From: an uncultured Saprospiraceae bacterium
GTDB lineage: Bacteria; Bacteroidota; Bacteroidia; Chitinophagales; Saprospiraceae
Length of the DNA stretch: 42,995 nt
Reading direction: 5' to 3'
Assembly: GCA_937944245.1 (NCBI GenBank)
Contig: CALDYY010000003.1
Coordinates: 1-42,995 of the forward strand
A program made the translations under genes and the position numbers. Below are positions 8,412 through 16,211 of this stretch, piece after piece; within the stretch, counting starts at the first letter, position 1; every line of letters begins with the position of its first letter. The notes under the pieces are model-generated. The model was not told where the DNA came from. It did not search any database and saw nothing but the letters and a program-made list of their open reading frames with translations.

Positions 8412-9065
8412 TTATATTTTTTGAATCACCCTATCTCGCTCCTTCTTTTCTTTGGAAGAATCAGAAGGCATCTCAGGAAAAGTAAAATTGAAATTAAAAT
8501 TCTCGAAGAACTTTTTTCTCCATACTTCAAAATCTTGTTCAAATTTATTTAATGACTCGTCCCAATTCTGAAATCCTTCCCAGACTTCCTCATTCAAAGG
8601 GATTTCAAAGTTATGCTCAAAAGATGGAAAATTAAATTCCATTTTAAAATCTTGACGCTTTCCTATGCGCTGCTCTATAATGCCATCGGGGTTTGGATGA
8701 ACTATCACAGCTACTGGCGAAGTGCTGAACAATATACCATCTATTTCAATACTAGCAGGCTCAATATAAAAAAGCCCAATATCATTTGGCTGTACATAAT
8801 AACTGTAAACTGTGCTTTGCTTTGTTTTACCATTGGTCATTTGTACCATCGTTCTAACATTCGGTCCGCTAATTACAGTAAACTGTTTAAAAGCTGGCGG
8901 CATAAAATTAGTACCTTTTGCTCCTTCTAAAGTAAAGAGCACCTCAATTCCATTGCCTAACAAAACAGAATCTTTACTAACACTAGCCTTAAATCTAACT
9001 TCACTTTGTCCAAACATACTGATAGCAAAAAATGTAAAGGCAAATAATAAAAAGGTTCGTTTCAT
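8412..9065 (-). CDS. Short BatD-like secreted protein
   Basis: 217 residues with a signal peptide (cleavage near SMFGQ-SE, residue 20). Residues 20-125 fit the first domain of BatD: FKASVSKDSVLLGNGIEVLF, then KQFTVISGP, STVYSYYVQPNDIG and IEPASIEIDG. Full BatD proteins are about 550-600 residues with further Ig-like domains and a C-terminal helix; here these are replaced by about 80 residues rich in Phe, Trp, Asn and Glu, ending in a charged tail with no helix. No downstream remainder is present, so this is a short form and not a frameshifted gene. It follows batC by 31 bases, which supports the assignment. BatA and BatB are absent from the window. Confidence 0.75.
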   Translation of the reverse strand: MKRTFLLFAFTFFAISMFGQSEVRFKASVSKDSVLLGNGIEVLFTLEGAKGTNFMPPAFKQFTVISGPNVRTMVQMTNGKTKQSTVYSYYVQPNDIGLFYIEPASIEIDGILFSTSPVAVIVHPNPDGIIEQRIGKRQDFKMEFNFPSFEHNFEIPLNEEVWEGFQNWDESLNKFEQDFEVWRKKFFENFNFNFTFPEMPSDSSKEKKERDRVIQKI

Positions 9066-9096
9066 CGCAAATTTGATTTATGTTAACAAAAAATAA

Positions 9097-9828
9097 TTAC
9101 CAATCCTTCGATGATTTTGGAGGTTTACTGCTGCCTTTCCTCAATTTTTCTTGTACCTGCTTTTCTTCTTGTTCCATTATTTTTAGCAACTGTTCTGCCT
9201 CTTCGCGCGTAAGTTGCTGTTCTTGATTATTTTTGTTAGGTGTCTGCTCATTCTGATTTTGCTGCTGCTGCGATTCCCCTTCTTTTTGGTCTTGTTGTTG
9301 CTGATTTTGCTGTTCGTTTTCTTGCTGTTCCTCCTCCGAATCTTGTTGTTGCTGTTGTTGAGATGAATTTTGCTTTTGCTCTTCTTGCTTTTGCATCCGT
9401 AATGCTTGTGCAAGATTATACTTTGCCAAGTCATCATTTGGATTTATTCTAAGGGCATTTTTATAAGCATCAATACTTTTTGTGTAATCTTTTTTCTGGA
9501 AATGAGCATTTCCTAGATTATAAAAAGTCCTAGCTTTCAAATCGTCTGACTTTGTAGTAGATAATGTTTTTTCGTATGCTCGAATAGCATCATCATAGCG
9601 TTTTTGCTGATAAATAGCATTTCCTAAATTATATTTTGCGTTTTCAGAAGATGAATTTTCCTTTTCTAATGCTTTCCTATAATATTCTTCCGAAGTTACA
9701 TAATTCTCTCTTTTATATTTTTCATCCCCTTTTCTTAATAGAGAGTGTGCCGTCTGTGCCATTCCAGATTGAAAAGCAATAATCAAAAAAACTATTATCA
9801 ATAAGTTAAACTTTATCAACTGTATCAT
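9097..9828 (-). CDS. BatC-like TPR protein
   Basis: 243 residues: signal peptide (about 1-24, ending GMAQ), then two to three TPR units (about 30-140, e.g. NLGNAIYQQKRYDDAIRAYE and NLGNAHFQKKDYTKSIDAYK), then a Gln/Glu/Asn-rich low-complexity stretch (about 148-205), and a conserved-looking tail LTREEAEQLLKIMEQEEKQV ending in KDW. TPR, Q-rich linker and KDW end are the features of BatC from the Bacteroidota aerotolerance operon (moxR-batABCDE). It probably helps assemble a periplasmic complex. It sits between a lipocalin-like gene (12 bases) and a short BatD-like gene (31 bases). Confidence 0.82.
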   Translation of the reverse strand: MIQLIKFNLLIIVFLIIAFQSGMAQTAHSLLRKGDEKYKRENYVTSEEYYRKALEKENSSSENAKYNLGNAIYQQKRYDDAIRAYEKTLSTTKSDDLKARTFYNLGNAHFQKKDYTKSIDAYKNALRINPNDDLAKYNLAQALRMQKQEEQKQNSSQQQQQQDSEEEQQENEQQNQQQQDQKEGESQQQQNQNEQTPNKNNQEQQLTREEAEQLLKIMEQEEKQVQEKLRKGSSKPPKSSKDW

Positions 9829-9840
9829 TTTTAGATTAAT

Positions 9841-10518
9841 TTATTTTTCAATTTGCTTCTCGTAACGTCCATAAAACCAATATTTTGGTGTTAATGCTGG
9901 ATTATCATTTTCATAATAACCATAACCTATAATCTCATAAACGTCTTCTGCTACTGTTTCTCTGAAATACTCTATCTTTTGCGGATTTTGATTATTTCTT
10001 TGCCAAATAATCGTTTGTTCATCTTCTAAACTTCCTTCGTGAATTACTGTTTCATTAGGCTTTTTAACTACGCACCACATTTTCCCATTTTGTATTTTAT
10101 TTACACCTTTACTTTCCACTGTTTGTACGTTCCCTACTGCATCTTTATAAGTATCTTTTATAACAACTCTCTGAAAATAAGGGCTTTCCGAAGTGTAAAA
10201 CTGTTCTACTTCAATAGTGTTACTAAGTTTTAAAGTCGGTTTTCGTAAATGCTCAACGCTAATATTTAATAGAGCTTTTTCACCTCGCTCACCGGGTGTC
10301 ATGTCCTCGTAAATTTTAAAAAAACCTTTCCAATGACCATCTAATAGATGATATACATTGGCATAGATTGCATCAACTTCAACCACTGGCGGCGCAGTTG
10401 AAATATTATCAACAGCGATTGGTGCATTGCAAGTAACCATTAAAACCAGCCAAACTATAGATTGCCAGTATCGTAAGGAATAACCTGCATCCATTTCTTG
10501 CATAAAAGATAGCTTCAT
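9841..10518 (-). CDS. Lipocalin-like hypothetical envelope protein
   Basis: 225 residues that I do not recognise with certainty. After a hydrophobic segment (about 17-38) comes a beta-rich domain starting LLDGHWKGFFKIYED, an opening shared by lipocalin/calycin folds, and ending ALTPKYWFYGRYEKQ. The hydrophobic segment could be a signal peptide or a poor lipobox (VTC), with start choice uncertain because ATGs at residues 6 and 9 would shorten the charged N-terminus. It lies 12 bases before batC and 31 after the cupin gene, all on the minus strand, so the four genes look like one transcript. Confidence 0.6.
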   Translation of the reverse strand: MKLSFMQEMDAGYSLRYWQSIVWLVLMVTCNAPIAVDNISTAPPVVEVDAIYANVYHLLDGHWKGFFKIYEDMTPGERGEKALLNISVEHLRKPTLKLSNTIEVEQFYTSESPYFQRVVIKDTYKDAVGNVQTVESKGVNKIQNGKMWCVVKKPNETVIHEGSLEDEQTIIWQRNNQNPQKIEYFRETVAEDVYEIIGYGYYENDNPALTPKYWFYGRYEKQIEK

Positions 10519-10549
10519 TGATAAAAAAGTTGTATGGAGTAAAAAAAAA

Positions 10550-10918
10550 TTACATCAAAGCTCTGTGTGCTAGTTCAATAGCAAATGCTGGAACACAGAT
10601 AGCAATATATTCGCATTCTTCATCGAATGGATTAGCGTATTGAACAGGTATATTTCTTTCTATTTTAATGGATTGCCCTGCCTCTAAAATTACTACTTCA
10701 CCATCAACGGTAAATTGCTTTTTACCTCGAATAACATAGGTATATTCTTCAAATTCAGGTGTTTGTATAGGCTCGCTCCAATGTGGAGGTGCAATCATAT
10801 GAGCAATACTGATGCCTGCTTCTTTGGTTGCAATTCTACCAAAATGTTCTTCAATCAACTTACCATCATCAGTAGTAACAATAAATGGTGTTTTCTGAAT
10901 GATATATTTTTTATTCAT
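10550..10918 (-). CDS. Small cupin-domain protein
   Basis: 122 residues forming one cupin barrel. The first conserved segment is HWSEPIQTPEFEEYTYVIRGKK (shown as two runs: HWSEPIQTPEFE and EYTYVIRGKK), and the second is LEAGQSIKIERNIPVQYANP. The two-His first motif of metal-binding cupins is incomplete: only one His with Glu residues is seen, and the second motif has Gln where His is usual. Metal binding is therefore possible but doubtful. It is the first gene of the run leading to batC and the short batD, downstream of a strong terminator, so transcription probably starts here. Confidence 0.8.
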   Translation of the reverse strand: MNKKYIIQKTPFIVTTDDGKLIEEHFGRIATKEAGISIAHMIAPPHWSEPIQTPEFEEYTYVIRGKKQFTVDGEVVILEAGQSIKIERNIPVQYANPFDEECEYIAICVPAFAIELAHRALM

Positions 10919-10931
10919 ATCAACCTGTTTA

Positions 10932-10983
10932 CAAAAAAATAGCTACTTAAAATTAAATAACTAATTATTTTTCAAGTAGCTAT
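10932..10983 (-). terminator. Intrinsic terminator after the saccharopine-dehydrogenase-like gene
   Basis: Arms ATAGCTACTT (10939-10948) and AAGTAGCTAT (10974-10983) are perfect 10-base complements. Read on the minus strand the stem is followed at once by a run of seven T. It ends transcription from 10994-12064 before the cupin gene. Confidence 0.85.
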
Positions 10984-10993
10984 CGTTATATTT

Positions 10994-12064
10994 TTATTTC
11001 ATATTTTGAGCATATAATTGTCCACTAGGTGTTTTTAATAAACCCTCCAATGGAATATCTTCTTGTTTTATAAATCCTTGCTGAGGAAGTTCGCCCGCCT
11101 GCACCATTTCTACTACTGCCGCAATAGAAGCCGCAGTAGTCCAAGAAATTGCTCTCCACTTGTTTCCCTCTATTTCTATGGGATGAAAAGCATTATAAAA
11201 TTCTTCTCTAAATAGTTTATCTTTTTGCCAGCCCTCTACTACTGCATACACATATACAACATCCTCAGCAACAGGTGGTTTAGCTTGAGATAAAATATTC
11301 TCTAGCAACTTTTTATCTTCCTTTAAAATCAATTCATACATTAAAAAGCGCATTAAACGACCATGACCAGGATAGCGAATAGTTTTATAATTCAGCGTAT
11401 CTAGTTTACCTTCATAGGTTTCACACATCGTACCTAAACCACCTGAAGTAGTAAACGCTTCTAATTCTTGTCCTTCTATGTTAATGTATTCAATTCCATC
11501 CAAAGAGGGAACGAATTTTCTGACCCCGTTGTGGATTACTTCTGCATCGTTTAGATATTCATTAATAACGCCTGCTGGCGACCATGTGAAAGAATAAGCC
11601 AACAAACCATTTGGATAACGAGGCAATGCTCCTACCCTCAATTCTATATCGCGCAATTTAGTAAACCGTTTTGCCAAATCCGCTCCAACAATACCAATAA
11701 AACCAGGTGCTAATCCACATTGAGGCGCCATCACACCTTTGGCTGTAGCAGCCAAATTCCGAATAAAATTTGTTGTTTCCACATCTTCTGTTAAATCAAA
11801 ATAGTGCATTCCGGCTTTATGTGCAGCTAGAGCAATATTTTTATTTAAAAAATAAGGTAATGCCGAAATTACCGCATCATGTTGAGGCAGAAAATTATTT
11901 AAAAATGTTGCCGACGTAACATCCGCTTGTAAGGTTTTAAAGGGAAGTTCAAAATCGTAATGTGGTGTTTGCTGATCTACTCCAGTTACTTCAAACTGTT
12001 TACTAAGCAGCACACCCACCAAAGTGCCTACTTTGCCTAAACCTAATACTAATACTTTTTTCAT
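10994..12064 (-). CDS. Saccharopine dehydrogenase family protein
   Basis: 356 residues. The N-terminal Rossmann fold has VLVLGLGKVGTLVG with the dinucleotide-binding Gly8, Gly10 and Gly13, then QADVTS and DAVISALPYFLN. The middle has APQCGLAPGFIGIVGADL, a stretch characteristic of the saccharopine dehydrogenase/homospermidine synthase-like family, and the C-terminal part ends in AASIAAVVEMV and GLLKTPSGQLYAQ. The family makes or splits secondary-amine adducts such as saccharopine or carboxyspermidines using NAD(P)H; the substrate here is not determined. It stands alone with its own terminator downstream and is divergent from an NmrA-type gene, 136 bases away. Confidence 0.85.
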   Translation of the reverse strand: MKKVLVLGLGKVGTLVGVLLSKQFEVTGVDQQTPHYDFELPFKTLQADVTSATFLNNFLPQHDAVISALPYFLNKNIALAAHKAGMHYFDLTEDVETTNFIRNLAATAKGVMAPQCGLAPGFIGIVGADLAKRFTKLRDIELRVGALPRYPNGLLAYSFTWSPAGVINEYLNDAEVIHNGVRKFVPSLDGIEYINIEGQELEAFTTSGGLGTMCETYEGKLDTLNYKTIRYPGHGRLMRFLMYELILKEDKKLLENILSQAKPPVAEDVVYVYAVVEGWQKDKLFREEFYNAFHPIEIEGNKWRAISWTTAASIAAVVEMVQAGELPQQGFIKQEDIPLEGLLKTPSGQLYAQNMK

Positions 12065-12200
12065 AAGAGGGATGAAATTTTATTTTGCGCTAAGTTGAGG
12101 AATTTCTTGTATTCATTTGTTATTCCATAGAAGATTTTAATAGCAAGGGTAAAAAAGACAGTAAGAAGCAAAATATATAATTTATAAGTAGTAAACCATT

Positions 12201-13082
12201 ATGAAAAATATCTTAATTACAGGATCAACAGGTAATGTAGGACTTGAAGTCATTCACTTCTTAAGTCAAAAAAGTAACCATATCAACATTATTGCAGGTA
12301 TTAGACAAGAAAAAGAAATAAAAAACTTATTGGTAAATTATCCTACAATCAGTTGTAAAATATTTGATTTTAAAAATATAGCTACTTTCGATGGCGCTTT
12401 ACAAAATATTCAAACGCTGTTTTTATTGCGTCCACCACAAATTGCTGAAGTTGAGAAATATTTTCGTCCGTTGCTAGTAGCTGCTAAAAATAAAGGTGTT
12501 AAAGAAATTGTTTTCTTATCTGTTCAAGGCGTGGAGCGAAGTAGTATCATTCCTCATTATAAAATTGAGAAATTAATTGAGGAACTTGGTTTTGATTATA
12601 TTTTCCTACGACCTAGCTATTTTATGCAAAATCTTACCACAACGTTACTAAAAGATATTCAACAAAAAAATAAAATAATTCTCCCCGCCGGAAACGCTTT
12701 ATTCAATTGGGTAGATGTAAGCAATATTGGTGAAGTTGCTGCTGAATTGCTGATTAATTTTACTAAGCACAAAAATCAAGCTATTGAGCTAACCGGTTAT
12801 GAAAACGAACATTTTCAAACCGTAGCGACTATGATGAGCAAGGTATTAGGCAGAACAATCACTTATGAAAGTCCTAATCTAATTCGATTTTACTATTTAA
12901 AACGCAAAGAAGGTTTAGACGCAGGATTCATTTTAGTGCTCATTATGCTCCATTTTTTACCTAGATTTCAGAAAGCACCTAAAATCTCCACCTTTTACGA
13001 AACACTTACAGGTAAAAAACCAACTTCCTTGTTATCATTTTTGCAACGCGAAAAAGATAAATTTAATATTATGAGAACATAG
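12201..13082 (+). CDS. NmrA-like NAD(P)-binding protein
   Basis: 293 residues. It begins MKNILITGSTGNVGLEVIHF, with the TGxxGxxG motif of atypical short-chain dehydrogenases. It continues with IAGIRQEKE, FDFKN and LFLLRPPQI, and FLRPSYFMQNL, all seen in NmrA/HSCARG-type proteins, which bind NAD(P) and often act as redox sensors or quinone/ether reductases. No catalytic Tyr-x-x-x-Lys pair is evident. The stop codon touches that of the RNase H gene: the two convergent genes have no bases between them. Confidence 0.85.
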   Translation: MKNILITGSTGNVGLEVIHFLSQKSNHINIIAGIRQEKEIKNLLVNYPTISCKIFDFKNIATFDGALQNIQTLFLLRPPQIAEVEKYFRPLLVAAKNKGVKEIVFLSVQGVERSSIIPHYKIEKLIEELGFDYIFLRPSYFMQNLTTTLLKDIQQKNKIILPAGNALFNWVDVSNIGEVAAELLINFTKHKNQAIELTGYENEHFQTVATMMSKVLGRTITYESPNLIRFYYLKRKEGLDAGFILVLIMLHFLPRFQKAPKISTFYETLTGKKPTSLLSFLQREKDKFNIMRT

Positions 13083-13706
13083 CTATTTTCTACCAAAATC
13101 TGCTGGAATTTCTCCCCATTTTTCTGTTTCCCACTTTAAAATCGGAACTCTAAAGGAGTTGGTTTCTAACCACTTTTCAGCACGAGCTATTACTTGAAAA
13201 AGCACTTCAGTTTTTCGATTTCGTTCTAATTTTGTGTTACATTTTTTCTTTTTTATCCAACCAATCGCAATTTTAGAATCAGAATAGATAGGGATTTGAC
13301 GTTGCTGTTTTTCTAACATAGCCAAGGCATGCACCAAAGCCAGAAATTCACCAATATTATTTGTACCAAGTTCAAATTTTTGATAAAAAAGTTGTTCTTT
13401 AGTTTTGGTATGTACTCCTTGATATTCCATTACACCAGGATTACCACTACTTGCACCATCCACTGCAATACTTTCCCAAATAATATTTTGCTGACTATCT
13501 AATGGTTCTTTTTCCTTTTTGTTTGCTTTTTTGATAGCGTCGCTGTAATCGCCATGAAATGCTTTTTCTGCCTCTTCTAGACTCGAAAAAGATTTATACT
13601 TTGCATCGGAATAGCCTTTTATTTGTAACTGACATTCTGTCCAGCTCTTGTATATTCCAGGCTGATTACCTTGCCAAACAACGTAATATTTATTTTTAGT
13701 TGTCAA
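13083..13706 (-). CDS. Ribonuclease HI with viroplasmin-type N-terminal domain
   Basis: 207 residues from a TTG start at 13706; no ATG is available upstream or near, and the reading KYYVVWQGNQPGIYKSWTEC matches the normal start of the Caulimovirus VI (viroplasmin-like) RNA-binding domain at residues 6-50. The RNase H domain (about 78-207) has all four acidic residues: Asp83 (VDGASSGNPG), Glu120 (NNIGEFLAL), Asp143 (YSDSKIAI) and Asp203 (PADFGRK). It degrades the RNA strand of RNA-DNA hybrids. It begins one base after the stop of the DUF6909-type gene, which suggests coupled translation. Confidence 0.9.
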   Translation of the reverse strand: MTTKNKYYVVWQGNQPGIYKSWTECQLQIKGYSDAKYKSFSSLEEAEKAFHGDYSDAIKKANKKEKEPLDSQQNIIWESIAVDGASSGNPGVMEYQGVHTKTKEQLFYQKFELGTNNIGEFLALVHALAMLEKQQRQIPIYSDSKIAIGWIKKKKCNTKLERNRKTEVLFQVIARAEKWLETNSFRVPILKWETEKWGEIPADFGRK

Positions 13707-13707
13707 T

Positions 13708-15417
13708 TTATAATGCTGGATTTAATATCTTACTCAATATTTTTGAAGTTACCAAATAAGTCGGTAATACGCCTTCCAAACCCAAGCCACCAGAAGCCAA
13801 AGTCGCACCTGTAACTAATGGATTATCAGAGGCATAATAAGCATACCGAGTAACGACATCTCTACGGATACTATTACGAATTTTAGAAGCTGCTTGTATC
13901 GCTTTTTGATAATGTGCGCCCTCCATTTCTAAGCCTACTGCCCTCCAAGAAGAATCCAAAAAATAGCGCAATATTTCTTTATTTTGAAGCGAAGTGCCTA
14001 AAACAGTAACCATTGGTCCTTCAAATATTTTTAAGCCATATCCTTCAAAATCTGCTTTTGTGAAATCATTTTCTACTGGATAATTATCGGCTGTACCTTC
14101 AAACACATGAGCCGTAGCCACCATAATGTCGCCTTTATCTCCCTCTAGTATCCCCGCTTTACCCATAATGGAAATAGAACACACGTCTAGCACATGATTT
14201 TCCTCTCCTTGCTTTAAATCATAGGGTTTTAATAGTTCGTCCATAGCCTCAAAGGCTTGTTCGCCAAAAGCATAATCCATAACAATTAAAATAGGATAAG
14301 CCTTTTTTATTTTTTCAACATTATAATTAATTTCCGAAGGTAATTCGTTGAATTGTAGGTGCGTAGTGTCAAATATTTGCACCCCAATGTTCGTTCCACT
14401 TTTATCTTCAAAATAGTACATTCCATTTGCCAAAGCATATTCTTCTACCTCCTTGCGCAAAGACTTAGCAGAAGATTTACTCAATGCTTCCACTAATTCT
14501 AAAAAAGGAGTATCAGCATATTGTTCTTTCAAAGCAGTAGAGGCGTAAAAACAGTTCATTACACTATGCAAATTTGCACTTATAATGTGAATAGGACGAC
14601 CTAACCATTTTTTTTCTGCCAAAAAATCTTTGATGTTATCTGCCCATAACTCTCCATAAATGTGATGTCCAACACGTTCGCGTAAAGCAGAAGAAAAAGA
14701 AATCTCACGGTCTTCGTTATTTGCAAATTCTTGGATAGAGCGCCTGCCTAACCAACATATAATGTGAAAAAGACTGTTGACGTTCGGCATAGCCAATTGA
14801 AATTTTTCATAGGCTTCCATCGTTTCATTATAAGTTCTACCTAAAATGGTACTCAAATAAGTAAAGGCTACTTCCTTGTTAAATTCCTCTCCTTGTGCTT
14901 CTTTTTCTACAATTTCCTCTAACATCAACCAATCTCGCCTTCTATTGCCTTTACTATCTAAACTATTATTTCGTATTTTTTCTGCTTCACAATACATAAA
15001 AGTAAGGTGGGTCAAAACATCGTAAATATCACTATGACCGCGTGTCATTTCGATAAAGATTTGATTTTTATCAATTCGATAGCAATTTCTACGGCGTTTG
15101 GGCGGCACAATCGCCTGAAAACTAGCATTCTCAAAACCTTCTCTTGAAATCAAACGGATGTATTGGCACTCTTCAATTCCTTTGGGTAAGCGCTGAAAAA
15201 TATACAGTAAGCCATCTAATTCTACCTTTTCCGTGTCATTTAATAGACCATAGATTTCAGGCTCCAAAGTACGTAGAGCATCAATAATGGCTTTGCCTGA
15301 ATCTCCTAATGGTTTGTAGCTACCGCGAATGAATAAATGTCGCATCGCAATATACAATCGCTGGATAGCTTCTCTCGACCTTTGCGCCGCAGTTCGTCGA
15401 ATCTGATTAACTTTCAT
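13708..15417 (-). CDS. DUF6909-like protein with cryptic nucleoside-phosphorylase-like C-terminus
   Basis: 569 residues from the ATG at 15417; the frame is open to 15492, but the extra 25 residues are Lys/Cys-rich and overlap hisIE, so the later ATG is preferred. The N-terminal half starts MKVNQIRRTAAQRSREAIQR and is mostly helical; I recall it as DUF6909. The C-terminal third shows GKAGIL.GDKGDIMVAT, GLEMEGAHYQKAI and YYASDNPL, in the order and spacing of the nucleoside phosphorylase/AMP nucleosidase fold (G-x-x-G...GD, D/E-M-E, S-D). No signal peptide, so cytoplasmic. It lies between hisIE (34 bases) and RNase H (1 base). Enzymatic activity is inference only. Confidence 0.8.
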   Translation of the reverse strand: MKVNQIRRTAAQRSREAIQRLYIAMRHLFIRGSYKPLGDSGKAIIDALRTLEPEIYGLLNDTEKVELDGLLYIFQRLPKGIEECQYIRLISREGFENASFQAIVPPKRRRNCYRIDKNQIFIEMTRGHSDIYDVLTHLTFMYCEAEKIRNNSLDSKGNRRRDWLMLEEIVEKEAQGEEFNKEVAFTYLSTILGRTYNETMEAYEKFQLAMPNVNSLFHIICWLGRRSIQEFANNEDREISFSSALRERVGHHIYGELWADNIKDFLAEKKWLGRPIHIISANLHSVMNCFYASTALKEQYADTPFLELVEALSKSSAKSLRKEVEEYALANGMYYFEDKSGTNIGVQIFDTTHLQFNELPSEINYNVEKIKKAYPILIVMDYAFGEQAFEAMDELLKPYDLKQGEENHVLDVCSISIMGKAGILEGDKGDIMVATAHVFEGTADNYPVENDFTKADFEGYGLKIFEGPMVTVLGTSLQNKEILRYFLDSSWRAVGLEMEGAHYQKAIQAASKIRNSIRRDVVTRYAYYASDNPLVTGATLASGGLGLEGVLPTYLVTSKILSKILNPAL

Positions 15418-15451
15418 TCTGATTTTATTTTTATGTAGTACACTGCTTTTA

Positions 15452-16060
15452 TTATTTTTCTTTGTGCCTTTCTTGCAGCACTGCAACAACATCTTTTAAG
15501 GATTTTCCTTTGGCAGTCAGCAAAACAAGGTAGTGATACATTAAGTCAGCCGCTTCGTTTAAAAACAAAACGTCATTGTTGTCTTTAGCTTCAATCACTA
15601 ATTCGACAGCCTCCTCCCCTACTTTCTGGGCAATTTTGTTCATACCTCGCTCAAATAGTTTAGAGGTGTAGGCACCTTCTTTGGGATTAGCCTTTCGATG
15701 TTGTATGACACGTTCTAAATGCCAAAGAAAATTGGATGCTTCGTTCGTTTCATCAAAACAGGTATCGCTACCCGTATGACAAACTTCTCCCACTGGATTC
15801 ACTTTTACCAACAAAGTGTCGTTATCGCAATCACTCTTCATGCTTACCAAATGCAGAAAATTACCAGAAGTTTCTCCTTTCGTCCAAAGCCGATTCTTTG
15901 TTCGGCTAAAAAAAGTAACTTTTCTTTCCTCTAATGTTTTGGATATAGCTTCTTTATTCATAAATCCAAGCATTAGCACCTTATCCGTTTGCGCATCCTG
16001 AACGATAGCAGGAATTAATCCATCGGATTTTTCAAAATTCAATTGCTCTATATCTATCAT
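15452..16060 (-). CDS. hisIE: Bifunctional phosphoribosyl-AMP cyclohydrolase / phosphoribosyl-ATP pyrophosphatase
   Basis: 202 residues from the ATG at 16060. The HisI part (about 1-112) has FFSRTKNRLWTKGETSGN, the Asp cluster SDCDND and the zinc cysteines Cys94 and Cys101 in CHTGSDTC. The HisE part (about 115-202) has KVGEEAVELVIEA and NEAADLMYHYLVLL with its Glu/Asp ligands. The enzyme carries out steps 2 and 3 of histidine synthesis, acting on phosphoribosyl-ATP in the cytoplasm. No other his gene is in the window, so it is separated from the pathway's remaining genes or is the far end of an operon; the upstream side (16061-16211) shows none. Confidence 0.95.
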   Translation of the reverse strand: MIDIEQLNFEKSDGLIPAIVQDAQTDKVLMLGFMNKEAISKTLEERKVTFFSRTKNRLWTKGETSGNFLHLVSMKSDCDNDTLLVKVNPVGEVCHTGSDTCFDETNEASNFLWHLERVIQHRKANPKEGAYTSKLFERGMNKIAQKVGEEAVELVIEAKDNNDVLFLNEAADLMYHYLVLLTAKGKSLKDVVAVLQERHKEK

Positions 16061-16211
16061 ATTCAATTACTAAAACATTTTATAAATAAAAATGTATCAT
16101 CAATAACTATTCACTAAATCAACACTTATTTCTTTTATCTGCACAAGATAAAAAGGTATTTTCTATCTCTATATGTTGAAGAAACTTTACCTTTACGACA
16201 AAAAATTGCAT

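Noticed and set aside
8412-9065. BatD as a frameshifted pseudogene
   Set aside because: No remainder of BatD is present downstream in any frame; a terminator follows directly, so it is a short intact frame.
8613-9096. Two overlapping plus-strand frames of about 100 codons
   Set aside because: They lie antisense over the short batD gene, have no start context and no family resemblance.
9240-9452. Open plus-strand frame and repeated CTG/TTG triplets opposite the batC Q-rich stretch
   Set aside because: Explained by the low-complexity Gln codons of batC on the minus strand; not a separate gene or a microsatellite of its own.
15417-15492. Longer N-terminus for the DUF6909-type protein
   Set aside because: The extra 25 residues are Cys/Lys-rich, overlap hisIE and do not fit the start MKVNQIRRTAAQ seen as the natural N-terminus.
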